Positions 14,891 to 23,766 of a DNA stretch of 64,000 nt are shown here, piece after piece. Numbering within the stretch: position 1 is the stretch's first letter; each line of letters starts with the position of its first letter. A program made the translations under genes and the position numbers. This DNA is from BM506 sp031581485 (GTDB lineage: Bacteria; Desulfobacterota; Desulfobulbia; Desulfobulbales; SURF-16). The notes beneath the pieces are model-generated. The model did no database searches, had not been told where the DNA came from, and saw only the letters and a list, made by a program, of their open reading frames with translations. The DNA is taken from assembly GCA_031581485.1 (NCBI GenBank), contig JAVLBA010000003.1:7265-71264 (forward strand). Reading direction: 5' to 3'.

Positions 14891-15781
14891 ATGTTTAGTG
14901 ATAACAGCAGACTTTATGAACTGACAGATACCACCTCTCCAGCTGAAACCCTCGCTGAGATTAAAAAAATCCTGCTCATGCTCACCCCTTCCCCGGACCC
15001 GTCGCCAATCGAAAAGGTATACGGGCAGATCACCCGTCTCTTCAACGGCGAAATTCCCGGATACAAGGCCAATAATACAAAATATCATAACCTGGAGCAT
15101 ACCTGTTCCAGTACCCTTGCTTCTGCAAGACTTATTCATGGTTTGCATGTCCAGGGACAAATTTTCTCCCCCAGGCTTGTGCAGCTTTGCCTGATCGGAA
15201 CACTTTTTCATGATACGGGGCTTATCCAGCCCGAGGAAGAAGCGGAGGGTACAGGAGCCCAGCATACCATTGGCCACGAGGGCCGTTCAATATCCCTCAT
15301 GGAAAAGTATCTCGCTAAAAACGGCTTTTCGCAGGAGGACAGCCGCGATTGCGGCCATATGATCAAATGTACCGAGCTTTTCTTTCCCCTGGAAGAGATA
15401 CCCTTCAGCTCTGAAGAGGTCAGAACCCTGGGAAAGGTTCTTGGCACCGCCGACCTGGTCGCCCAGATGGCAGACAGGGATTATCAGGAAAAACTCCCTT
15501 TGCTATTCCTGGAGTTTCAGGAAGCCGGGCTGGAAGGGTTTGAGACCCCCCTGGAGCTTTTCAGTAAAACAGAGGAGTTTTATCGCAAGGTGGTGCGTAA
15601 AAGGATGACCGGTGTGCTGGGAGGAATTTCTTCTGCAGCTCTCTACCATTTCAGGGAGAGGTGGAACATAGACAAGAATCTTTATGAGGAAGCAATCAAA
15701 TATAATATAAGGCGCATGAAGGAAACAGTGACGGAGTCTCTTCTGCAGCTCTCCATTGTTTCAGGGGGAGGTGGCACATAG
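14891..15781 (+). CDS. HD-domain phosphohydrolase
   Basis: A 296-residue soluble protein with an HD metal-dependent phosphohydrolase core: KYHNLEHT (about residues 58-65), LIGTLFHDTGL with the HD pair (about 97-107), a histidine in AQHTIGHEG, and a late TADLVAQMADRDY with the conserved aspartate. The arrangement is like small HD proteins that hydrolyse nucleotides or cyclic nucleotides, but the substrate is not predictable. There is no strong Shine-Dalgarno sequence at the ATG. The last 40 bases are an imperfect copy of a segment 110 bases upstream, read in another frame, so the C-terminal tail (ending VSGGGGT) may have been changed by a small duplication. Confidence 0.78.
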   Translation: MFSDNSRLYELTDTTSPAETLAEIKKILLMLTPSPDPSPIEKVYGQITRLFNGEIPGYKANNTKYHNLEHTCSSTLASARLIHGLHVQGQIFSPRLVQLCLIGTLFHDTGLIQPEEEAEGTGAQHTIGHEGRSISLMEKYLAKNGFSQEDSRDCGHMIKCTELFFPLEEIPFSSEEVRTLGKVLGTADLVAQMADRDYQEKLPLLFLEFQEAGLEGFETPLELFSKTEEFYRKVVRKRMTGVLGGISSAALYHFRERWNIDKNLYEEAIKYNIRRMKETVTESLLQLSIVSGGGGT

Positions 15782-15783
15782 AT
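15629..15783 (+). repeat. Short imperfect direct repeat at the 3' end of the HD gene
   Basis: TCTTCTGCAGCTCTC plus flanking TTTCAGGG-GAGGTGG-ACATAGA occurs at 15629-15673 and again at 15739-15783, an offset of 110 bases, which is not a multiple of three. Confidence 0.7.
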
Positions 15784-15794
15784 AGCGCAGGCAA

Positions 15795-17255
15795 TCAATT
15801 CGTGGAAAAGATATACTGGACAGGTTGGATTCCGAAATGGGCAGGATGATGGGTCTCGGTGATTTCCCTGACATAGTTGCCTGTCTTGGAATCGCGCTCC
15901 TCCAGGTTGATTATTCCTGCTTTTTTATAACCCCCTCCACTCTCTTTTTCCAGAATGCAGACCAAGGGTCTTTTGGAAAAATCCCTGCTTGGCGAACTGA
16001 CCACCAGGGCCAGCTCGCCAGTGTCAAGCCTCAGCAGAGTTCCGATCGGGTATAATCCAAGGATATTGATGAAAACCTTTATGAGGATGGGATCATAGTC
16101 TTTACCGGCCCGATCGAACATGTAGCCCAGGGCCCGGTCCGGACTCAGCAGAGATTTCCGGTAAGCCCGCGACGATGTTAAGATATCATATTTATCGGCA
16201 ATGGAAATAATCTTCCCGAAAAGGGTTAAGGGCTTTTTCCAGTCGGCATGGGGATAGCCGGACAGGTCATATTTAAGATGGTGTTCAAAAAGCGGCACCA
16301 GGATTCTGGCCTTGCTGTCGGGGGAGGCCTTGAGTTGCAATAACAGTCGGGCACTGTTCAGTGAATGCTCCTCAATCATTTTCAGCTCACTGTCATCCAG
16401 CTGAGCCTTTTTATGCAGAACTTGGTTGGGAATCTCAATTTTTCCAAGGTCATGAAAAAGGGCACATATGCCCAAACTCACCAAGGTACGGCGCGAGAGG
16501 TTTATACGCCTGCCGATGCACATGGATAACGTCGCCACATTCGCCGAATGTGTGAAAATGTAGTCGTCAAAAATCCGAAGCGTGCTGATGGCAGCATAAA
16601 CTTCGTCATCCTTGATAATATTCGTCGCCATCTCCTGGACTACCCGGACGGTTTTCCGTATGCCAACCTCACTCTTGTTGTCCTTGATCTTCTGGGCAAC
16701 TTCTTCTATAGAGGTCTTGACATAAGAGTAGTCTCTTTTGGCCCTTTCCCGCCGTTCTGCTTTGTCGTCCCTGTAAGAGGATTTCTGGTCATCCTGTGGT
16801 GTTTCCGATGTTTTGACCAGTTCAACCCAGTCTATATTTTCTTCAGCAAGAGCGTCTGTGAGCCAGGTGAGAGGTTCCGGCTTTTGACCGGAATTTTCCA
16901 GCAACCGTATGAAAGTCAGGATTTCATTTACAGAGGCATGCTTGACAGCTTCGAGTAAGCGCACGCCTTCCAGGCCGCGGCTATCAAAAAAACGTATAAT
17001 ATTGTCAAAAAGATTTTTTGTGTTCCTGTTGTAGATAAGTTTTTCTTCATCAACAAACAGCTGGTCATTAGCGATTTTGACCGTCAATGATTCGTTCTCC
17101 ATGCATCTGTTTATTGATTCGCTGAATTTATTAATTCCCTCAATAACCAGGGTATGGGAATCACTGTGGATCCGCGCAGTTTGACATAGGCTGTAAAAGT
17201 TGTGCAGGAATTCTTCAAACTGGGAAAAGGATCTGTATTTTGCCGTATCAGTCAT
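15795..17255 (-). CDS. HD-GYP-type signalling protein
   Basis: A 486-residue cytoplasmic protein. Residues about 1-190 are an uncharacterised helical region. The HD-GYP domain follows (about 215-400): HSANVATLSMCIGRR, LFHDLGKIEIP, EHSLNSARLLL, then HHLKYDLSGYP, where canonical cyclic-di-GMP phosphodiesterases have HHE--DG-GYP. The glutamate and first glycine are thus replaced, though the HD pair and GYP remain. A C-terminal beta-rich region follows. The ATG at 17255 overlaps the stop of the upstream HEAT-repeat gene by eight bases (ATGACTGA), so the two are translationally coupled and probably act together. Confidence 0.85.
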   Translation of the reverse strand: MTDTAKYRSFSQFEEFLHNFYSLCQTARIHSDSHTLVIEGINKFSESINRCMENESLTVKIANDQLFVDEEKLIYNRNTKNLFDNIIRFFDSRGLEGVRLLEAVKHASVNEILTFIRLLENSGQKPEPLTWLTDALAEENIDWVELVKTSETPQDDQKSSYRDDKAERRERAKRDYSYVKTSIEEVAQKIKDNKSEVGIRKTVRVVQEMATNIIKDDEVYAAISTLRIFDDYIFTHSANVATLSMCIGRRINLSRRTLVSLGICALFHDLGKIEIPNQVLHKKAQLDDSELKMIEEHSLNSARLLLQLKASPDSKARILVPLFEHHLKYDLSGYPHADWKKPLTLFGKIISIADKYDILTSSRAYRKSLLSPDRALGYMFDRAGKDYDPILIKVFINILGLYPIGTLLRLDTGELALVVSSPSRDFSKRPLVCILEKESGGGYKKAGIINLEERDSKTGNYVREITETHHPAHFGIQPVQYIFSTN

Positions 17256-19008
17256 TGGTGTTTTCTCCAGTGACAGGAATGGTACTTGTCCTGTCAAAAG
17301 CTTGCCTGATCACACTGAATCTGCTCTGTGAAGCTTTCTGGAGGGCATCCTTTGCTTGCGGAGTGTCGATCAATGCCAGGGCAACTGCTGCACCCTCACG
17401 GAATATCAATTTTCCTGAACCCATAAAACTGTTCCACCCCCGACTCAGGAGTATTCTCCTCAGGTACGGGACAGCCATGTCGGAACCGCAGCGGCCCAGG
17501 GCCTCATAACAGGCAAAGATGTGATCTGGTTCCTTTTGGGCTGCATTTTCTTGCAGATATTTCAACAGCATTTTTGCCTTGGTACTGGATTTATCTTTTG
17601 CAAAAGCTGCCAGGATAGAGGAGCGTATGATTTTATCAGGGTCATCAATGAACGAAAACAGCCTTTGGACGTATTGGGGATCCCTGTTAATCAACTCTTT
17701 GATCGCTTTCCGGCGTACCTTGTCAGAGGGGTGGTCGCACATCTTGAAAAGCATTTTGTTGACCCTGTCTCCCTGCAGGGAGTTCAGAATAACCAAAAGC
17801 TTGTCCCCCATCTCTGTGCCATGTTGTTCGATTATTTTTTCAAGAGGCCCGATATCGCGTTGACTGTGCTGCACTATCACTTCCGAGACCATCTGTTGTA
17901 TCTCGGGAGAACTTCTTTGCATGATGACCGGCACCAGAAAAGGGATAACCTCCTGGGAACAATAATGAAGTATCTGGCCCAGAGCCCTTAACTTCTCAAG
18001 TTCACTCGTGTGCACCTGCAAGAGCTTTTCGCTGATGAGTTGAAGAATTTCAGGTTTGGATAGATCTTGGAAAAAACGTTTAATAAGGGGGCTCTGCCAA
18101 TTTTGGTTAGGTGATGTTTCCGGGGAGAGGAGCGTGCGCAGTGATTGAAATAATTTGACCGCCAGATCGAATTTGTCATGCTGAATGGTTGCAACAGTCA
18201 GTTCCGAGATGGATTTCAGAACATCGGCGAATTTCTCCTGCTCGGACTGGCTTTTAAGAATAATCAGCAACAATTCAATAAGGTCTTCTGTAAAATTCCA
18301 GCTTTCTTCCTTCTGGACCATGTGCTGAAGTATTTCGTAATCACCGGTGGAAAGCTTCAGTTGGCCATGCCCGATCGATGGATCGGCAATACTTCTGGCC
18401 TGCATGCCCTTGCGCTCAGGTCCTGCCGGTTGCGGGGAGTGGTCTTTGCCATTCTGATCAGCGCCATCTTCTGGTTGAGGAGCGGGAGGGGGGAGCTGGG
18501 AAAAATCTATAAGCAGCATTTCCTGCCAGAAAATATCAACCGCCTTGAAATCTATATATTCAAGTTCTTCATCCGTCAGCGCGGTGACGATGTCTCCCTC
18601 GATCTCCTCTGCGAACAACCTGTATTTATGAGCTATTCTGAAAAAAGAAGCGATCTCCTCAAGGGGAAGGCCTTCTTGAAACTCAATCCATTTGATACCG
18701 TCACGATAGAGCAGGGTGATGATGTCTTCCGAGGGGGCTTGCTGTGAAACTTCATAGATGGATTCAGACTTGTAAAGGAGACGGTCTTTTTCCACCTGCA
18801 CCCGCAGGTCGCCATGAGTCCTGAAAAAATTGCCGAATGGGGCAACAAGGTTTTCAAAGGATTTTATAGTTGACACATGATCTTCCGGATAGAGGCCGTA
18901 ATTCCTCCACGACTGGATAAAAATGTTGATTACCCGCCTGGCATCCTGCAATTCCTGGTCAGAAGGGGATGTTGGGGCTGGAATTTCCTGCTGTTCTTTT
19001 GTGCTCAC
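17248..19008 (-). CDS. HEAT-repeat scaffold protein
   Basis: A 586-residue soluble protein. The N-terminal region (about 20-180) resembles the N-terminal region of the downstream HD-GYP protein in style (VEKDRLLYKSESIYE compared with IANDQLFVDEEKLIYN), suggesting a shared domain. A proline-rich linker (PPPAPQPEDG, about residue 185) follows. The C-terminal half has repeated helical pairs typical of HEAT repeats (KMCDHPSDKVRRKAIKELI, LFSFIDDPDKIIRSSILAAF, YEALGRCGSDMAVPYLRRIL). It is translationally coupled to the HD-GYP gene; it may be its adaptor or regulator. It has no signal peptide. Confidence 0.8.
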   Translation of the reverse strand: MSTKEQQEIPAPTSPSDQELQDARRVINIFIQSWRNYGLYPEDHVSTIKSFENLVAPFGNFFRTHGDLRVQVEKDRLLYKSESIYEVSQQAPSEDIITLLYRDGIKWIEFQEGLPLEEIASFFRIAHKYRLFAEEIEGDIVTALTDEELEYIDFKAVDIFWQEMLLIDFSQLPPPAPQPEDGADQNGKDHSPQPAGPERKGMQARSIADPSIGHGQLKLSTGDYEILQHMVQKEESWNFTEDLIELLLIILKSQSEQEKFADVLKSISELTVATIQHDKFDLAVKLFQSLRTLLSPETSPNQNWQSPLIKRFFQDLSKPEILQLISEKLLQVHTSELEKLRALGQILHYCSQEVIPFLVPVIMQRSSPEIQQMVSEVIVQHSQRDIGPLEKIIEQHGTEMGDKLLVILNSLQGDRVNKMLFKMCDHPSDKVRRKAIKELINRDPQYVQRLFSFIDDPDKIIRSSILAAFAKDKSSTKAKMLLKYLQENAAQKEPDHIFACYEALGRCGSDMAVPYLRRILLSRGWNSFMGSGKLIFREGAAVALALIDTPQAKDALQKASQSRFSVIRQAFDRTSTIPVTGENTND

Positions 19009-19357
19009 TTTGTCCTTTAAGTCCTGAGAACTCTTATACGCTTGCGTTTTGCATTTCTTGCTAAATTGTTAATAAGGTCTGCAGCCTGTTTCTGCAAGAA
19101 TTGCACGAACAGGCTATCTTAATGAAATCAATCATAATTTTGGAATTACGATAGGAAAAATGGGTCAGGTCACTGTGTAATGTTGCAGTGGAACCAAGCT
19201 AACATATTGTACTTAAAAAGAGGTAATCCAAAAAAAAAATAGCGAGAGAGAATGAACATGTCCTGCCCGCTGGATGAAATTTACCATTTTATGGACGTCC
19301 CATCATCCCATCATCCCATCATCCCGCGATGCGGCAGAGCCGGGAAGCACTCTCATG
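19009..19357. other. Gene-free stretch with a small tandem repeat
   Basis: 349 bases between the HEAT-repeat gene start and the end of the MFS gene. CATCATCC is repeated three times at 19301-19324. The rest contains the presumed promoter region of the HEAT/HD-GYP pair on the reverse strand; no gene was seen. Confidence 0.6.
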
Positions 19358-20698
19358 TTATGGGAGCGCTTTCCCTTCGCCGGTTTTCCCGGCTGGCTGC
19401 CGGTGGTCATCGGCTACGGGCAGCATCAGAAAAAAACCGCTGATGAAAAAGAACACTATAACGCTCATCCCGAGGCGCTGGCTGCCTGATAGATAAGTGA
19501 GCCATCCGACCAGCACCGGCCCCATAAAGGCGGTGGCTTTCCCAGACAGGGCTAACAGCCCGAACATTTCGCTGCGCAGATGGGCAGGCGCCATTCTGGC
19601 CAGGTAGGAACGGCTTGAGGCCTGGCAGGGACCGACAAAGATGCCCAGAATCAGGCTGAACACCCAGAAGAGCAGGGTCTGGCTAACTGTCAGGATCAAC
19701 AGGCTGGTCAGCACCAGTCCGCCCAGGGAGATAAGAATGGTCTTCCGAGCCCCCACCCTGTCGTCGATAAAGGCAAAAAGCGCCGCGCCCATCCCGGCGG
19801 AGACATTGAGGCCGATCCCGAAGAGCAGTACATCCTTTTCATCCATCCCGAATACTGTGGCCGCGTAAATCCCTCCGAAGGCAAAGACCGTGGCCAGACC
19901 GTCCACGAAAATCATCCTGGCAATGAGAAACCTGAAGATATTTCCGTAGCGCCGGACCTCTCTTATTGTCTGGTAGAGCTGCCGCAAACCCTTTTTCAGC
20001 GCGGTCCGTCGGGACATGGCGATCTGTTTTCTGTCCGGAGTGATCAGGAACAGGGGGAGTGAAAAAAACAGATACCATCCCGCCACCAGTAAAAAAGTTG
20101 CCCGCACATCGGCACTGGTCTCCCGGTTCAGGTCGATCCAGGTATTTTCGCCATCCATGAACAGCACCAGGGCCGCCACCAGACAGAGGAGTCCTCCCGC
20201 GTAGCCCAGGCCCCAGCCCCAGCCGGACCAGCGACCGAGGTGATCCTCCGGACTCAGATCCGGCAGCATGGCATTGTAGAAGATGGAAGCAAATTCGAAA
20301 CAGATAATCGCGGCACCGACCAGAAGCAGCGCCGGCACCGTGAATGAGCTGTCCGGTTTCATGAACCAGAGCAGGGCGGTGCAGAGGATACAGAGAGTGG
20401 TGAAAAACAACAGCCACGGCTTGCGGCGCCCGCTCTGATCGGCAATGGCGCCGAGGACCGGCCCGCCGAAGGCCACCAGCAGGCCGGCGACGCCGATGGC
20501 GTTGCCCCAGAGATTGCTGCCGGTGGTTTCGTCCACCGCGATCCGTTGGGTAAAGTAGGCGGCGAAGATGAAGGTCTGGATCACGGTGATAAAGGCGCTG
20601 TTGGCCCAGTCATACATGGCCCAGGAGATCAGGCCCGGCCTGCCGGCATATTCGGCGGGCCCTCCAGCCGGCCGTCCATCTCCGTTAGCGGCCGGCAT
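19358..20698 (-). CDS. MFS transporter, UMF1 family
   Basis: A 446-residue inner-membrane protein with about twelve transmembrane helices. The N-terminal WAMYDWANSAFITVIQTFIFAAYF and the loop AIADQSGRRKPWL are hallmarks of the UMF1 (Atg22-like) branch of the major facilitator superfamily. A second half-repeat has DDRVGARKTI and the C-terminal GPCQASSRSYLARMAP. Substrates of bacterial UMF1 members are mostly unknown. The start overlaps the end of the acyl-ligase/acyltransferase gene by 14 bases, so the two are co-translated, suggesting a role in lipid or lysophospholipid movement. The region is GC-rich. Confidence 0.9.
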   Translation of the reverse strand: MPAANGDGRPAGGPAEYAGRPGLISWAMYDWANSAFITVIQTFIFAAYFTQRIAVDETTGSNLWGNAIGVAGLLVAFGGPVLGAIADQSGRRKPWLLFFTTLCILCTALLWFMKPDSSFTVPALLLVGAAIICFEFASIFYNAMLPDLSPEDHLGRWSGWGWGLGYAGGLLCLVAALVLFMDGENTWIDLNRETSADVRATFLLVAGWYLFFSLPLFLITPDRKQIAMSRRTALKKGLRQLYQTIREVRRYGNIFRFLIARMIFVDGLATVFAFGGIYAATVFGMDEKDVLLFGIGLNVSAGMGAALFAFIDDRVGARKTILISLGGLVLTSLLILTVSQTLLFWVFSLILGIFVGPCQASSRSYLARMAPAHLRSEMFGLLALSGKATAFMGPVLVGWLTYLSGSQRLGMSVIVFFFISGFFLMLPVADDHRQPAGKTGEGKALP

Positions 20699-23411
20699 CC
20701 TCTTTCCCTGTTTTTTGGGCCAGCCGGGCCACTTCGTGGCGGAGGCCGTTTCTGATTCTGTCCCGGTCGCTTTCCTCCATGCCTCCCTCCCTGAGTTTGT
20801 CCCGGGAGAGCGGTCTGCCGAAAACCAGGGTTATCTTGCGGAACCTGGGGAATCGGGCTCCCGTGGGCAGGGCTTCATAGGTGCCGTCGATATAAACGGG
20901 CACCACTGCAACATCGTGGTGCTCCAGGAGCAGACCGACGCCGGATTTGAATTCCTGGAGAGTGCCGTCGGGCGACCGGCCTCCCTCGGGGAACCAGATG
21001 AGGTTCTTCTGCCGGCTCAGCACGGCGGAGCCGAAGGCGAGACTGGACGATACCGCATGCTGGTTGTCAATCGGCACCGCCTGGGCGAGACGGCTGACAA
21101 ACCGGAAAAAGGGATTTTTGAAGGCGATCTCGGTCCAGCCCGCGAAAAAGGTGCGGCTGAGGATGGGATAGGGGATGGCGGCGGTGATGATCAACGGATC
21201 CAGTAAACTCAGGTGATTGGGAGCGATCAGATAGTGGCCGCTCCCGGGCAGGTTCTCCCTGCCGACAATTTCCAGTCTGAACAGGATTTTCATGAGCAGC
21301 CGATTGAGGTGGTACATGCCGCGCCGCATCAGTGACATCAGCGGGCCGAGGGGTTGGAGCCAGCGCTTCTGCTCGTCGTTAAGCACCGCTTCCGGTTCCC
21401 GGAGCGGCTGTTTCGGATTCACCCCCTGGCCGGATTGCGCCTGCCGCCCCACCTCCTCCAGAAGGTCGCGGACCGTTTCGATGTTGCCGATGGCTTCCTC
21501 GCCAAGCTCGACTCCGGTGCGCTGCTGCACTTCCAGGGAAACATCCAGCCATTCCAGGGAGTCGATGCCCAGATCGAATCTCGGACTGCTGTCCGGAGTA
21601 AGTTTCCGGTCGGTGTATTTCCGGCTGAGCCACTTCCAGATCTCCTTGGCATTTCTATCCTCCAGGAGTGCCTGATCCTGGTCCGACATTTCCGCGAGGG
21701 GGAGCGCCCCCCGGCCGCCGCCCTCCTCCTCTTTTTCTTTTTTGGCCTGCCGGTAGCGCTCCTCCAGAAGATGCCGCCGGATCTTGCCGAGCCTGGTTCG
21801 CGGCAGAGATTGCCTGGTAATCACATATTCGTCCAGAATCTTGTAACTCGGCAGGCCGCTGGATTTTTCGGCAACGGCCCGACGGACGATCTCTTGGATG
21901 CCGCTCTCGCCCGGCTCTGTTTTTTTGAGGTCGGGCACGATTATGCCGGTCAGTCTCTTTTTGTTCAGAAAGACGCCGATCTCACGGATGGCGGGGTGCG
22001 CCCCATACATTTCCTCGATTTCATCGGGCTGCAGATTTTCGCCGCTCTCGGTGACCATCAAGGTTTTGGTGCGGCCGCGCAGATACAAAAAACCTTCCTG
22101 GTCGAGACGACCGAGATCGCCGGTGCGGTACCAGCCCTCTTCCGTAAAGGCCTCCCTGGTTTTTTCCGGCAGGTGCAGGTAACCGCCGAAGACATTAGGC
22201 CCCCTGACCAGAACTTCTCCCGTTTGAGCGACACTCCCGGAACCCGCCGGAGATGGCGGGGAGTCCGTCGCTTCGGCAATCGAGATCTCCACCCCCTTGA
22301 TCGCTTTTCCAACACTTCCCAGTCTGCCGCTGCCCGGCAGGTTGACGGTCAAGATCGGCGAGGTTTCGGTGAGACCGTAACCCACGGCGATCTGCCAGCC
22401 CAAGCCTTCCAGGTTACGGGCCAGCTGCTCGTCAAGGGCGGAGCCGCCGGAAGCCAGAATCCGCAGGGAAGAGCCGAACTGCCGGTGGATAAACGCAAAG
22501 AGACGGCGTCCGGCCAGGAGCCCGAATCGGCGGCGCAGCAGCTTGGATAACCCCAGGAGTCCCTCGAATGCCAAAGCGGCGATCCGGCCCCGCTCGGTGA
22601 TCCTTGAACGGATCCCGTCATAAAGGGTTCGGTACAGGCGCGGCACGCCGATGATAATCGTCGCCCCGCCTGCCGCCACGGCTCTGATGATCGCCTGGCC
22701 GGTCAGCGAGTCGGGAAAAATCAGAGGCAGCCCCATGGCCAGGGGGGTCAGCATACCCACCACAAAAGGATAGACATGGTGCAGGGGCAGGGGCAGCAGA
22801 ACCCGGTCACCGGCGATAATAAGAGCCGTTTGCGCAATCGCCTCGGGCTGGCTGACCAGATTGGCATGACTGAGGGGCACCCCCTTGGGCGCCCCCGTGG
22901 TCCCGGATGTATAAAAGAGTACGGCCGTCTGCTCCGGGGTGACTCCGGGGGGATCTTCCGGTTCGGCGACCGCGGGCGCAAACCAGCTCTCTTCGCCCTC
23001 GCTGATATCGAGCCGGTGGAGCCGGGGCTTTTCCGGCAGATCCAGAGTGCTGATCTTCTCGGCTGTCTCCCGGTCGGCAAAGACTACTCCGGCTCCGCTG
23101 TCCCGGAAAATATGTTCAAGAGTCTCCCTGTCCGCCTGCTGATCAATAGGGAGCAGGACGTTGCCCGAATAGATCACGGCCAGGGCAGCAATGACCCAGG
23201 CCGGACTGTTGCCGCCGCAGAGAGCGACGGTTTCCCCTTCCTGCTTGCTGGTTTTTGCCAGTCCCGAGCCGAGCCTGGCGACGGCTCCGAAAAGATCCCC
23301 GTAGGACTTGATCTCGGTATCCTCTTTCTGAAAGGCGACAATCGCCTGCTTTTCACCATATTCAGGCAAGGTCCAAATCAGATCCTGAACTGTCTGGGCA
23401 TCTTCGATCAT
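20685..23411 (-). CDS. Acyl-CoA/ACP ligase - carrier - glycerolipid acyltransferase fusion
   Basis: A 908-residue three-domain enzyme. Residues 1-540 form an AMP-binding acyl ligase with the nucleotide loop LFYTSGTTGAPKG (residues 165-177) and the YRTGDLGRLDQEGFLYLRGR hinge. About 585-665 is an acyl-carrier domain with the phosphopantetheine site DLGIDSLEWLD. From about 690 is a PlsC/LPLAT acyltransferase with NHLSLLDP (732-739, catalytic His733/Asp738) and FPEGGRSPDG (807-816). It could activate a fatty acid, load it on its own carrier and transfer it to a lysophospholipid, a job similar to that of Aas in enterobacteria, but with the domains in the opposite order and a built-in carrier. It overlaps the UMF1 transporter gene; Aas is likewise linked to the lysophospholipid transporter LplT in enterobacteria. 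Confidence 0.9.
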   Translation of the reverse strand: MIEDAQTVQDLIWTLPEYGEKQAIVAFQKEDTEIKSYGDLFGAVARLGSGLAKTSKQEGETVALCGGNSPAWVIAALAVIYSGNVLLPIDQQADRETLEHIFRDSGAGVVFADRETAEKISTLDLPEKPRLHRLDISEGEESWFAPAVAEPEDPPGVTPEQTAVLFYTSGTTGAPKGVPLSHANLVSQPEAIAQTALIIAGDRVLLPLPLHHVYPFVVGMLTPLAMGLPLIFPDSLTGQAIIRAVAAGGATIIIGVPRLYRTLYDGIRSRITERGRIAALAFEGLLGLSKLLRRRFGLLAGRRLFAFIHRQFGSSLRILASGGSALDEQLARNLEGLGWQIAVGYGLTETSPILTVNLPGSGRLGSVGKAIKGVEISIAEATDSPPSPAGSGSVAQTGEVLVRGPNVFGGYLHLPEKTREAFTEEGWYRTGDLGRLDQEGFLYLRGRTKTLMVTESGENLQPDEIEEMYGAHPAIREIGVFLNKKRLTGIIVPDLKKTEPGESGIQEIVRRAVAEKSSGLPSYKILDEYVITRQSLPRTRLGKIRRHLLEERYRQAKKEKEEEGGGRGALPLAEMSDQDQALLEDRNAKEIWKWLSRKYTDRKLTPDSSPRFDLGIDSLEWLDVSLEVQQRTGVELGEEAIGNIETVRDLLEEVGRQAQSGQGVNPKQPLREPEAVLNDEQKRWLQPLGPLMSLMRRGMYHLNRLLMKILFRLEIVGRENLPGSGHYLIAPNHLSLLDPLIITAAIPYPILSRTFFAGWTEIAFKNPFFRFVSRLAQAVPIDNQHAVSSSLAFGSAVLSRQKNLIWFPEGGRSPDGTLQEFKSGVGLLLEHHDVAVVPVYIDGTYEALPTGARFPRFRKITLVFGRPLSRDKLREGGMEESDRDRIRNGLRHEVARLAQKTGKEDAGR

Positions 23412-23766
23412 GGGGTTCCCCTCGTTGTCTTAGCTGGCGAACTCGCAAAAAGTCTCGGGACTGACAAGCAAAGGCTTCGACGCTGTTAAACAGTCTATCA
23501 CGACAAAAACACTCCAGCCAAGAGCGGAGGCTTAATATAGTGCCTCCCATCCCCGTGCCGGGGCGGGAAAGGCGGCTATGCCTCTTTTGGGAGGGGGAGG
23601 CCATTACTATTATCAGCATCGTTGCTGCCTTGGATCTGCACCGTTCTGGAACGGCCACGGATTCAGGGCGATTCCTGGGACAGGATGCCGGGGGACAGCA
23701 TAATTTCAGATAATTAGCGCAGACCAACCCCGTTTCAGGTTCTCAGAGCCCTGAGGTGGGATGTTT
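23412..23766. other. Gene-free stretch
   Basis: 355 bases upstream of the acyl-ligase gene and downstream of the antiporter gene (both reverse strand). It contains GGGGGACAGCATAATTTCAG near 23690-23710, resembling the GGGGACAGTATA-type sequences often found with RAYT elements, and several short GC-rich hairpins. No gene was seen. Confidence 0.5.

Noticed and set aside
19301..19324. CATCATCC tandem repeat as a phase-variation tract
   Set aside because: Only three units, located past the end of a gene rather than in a promoter or coding start.
21354..22550. A 398-codon + strand frame opposite the acyl-ligase fusion
   Set aside because: Shadow frame; the reverse-strand gene carries the AMP-ligase and ACP motifs.
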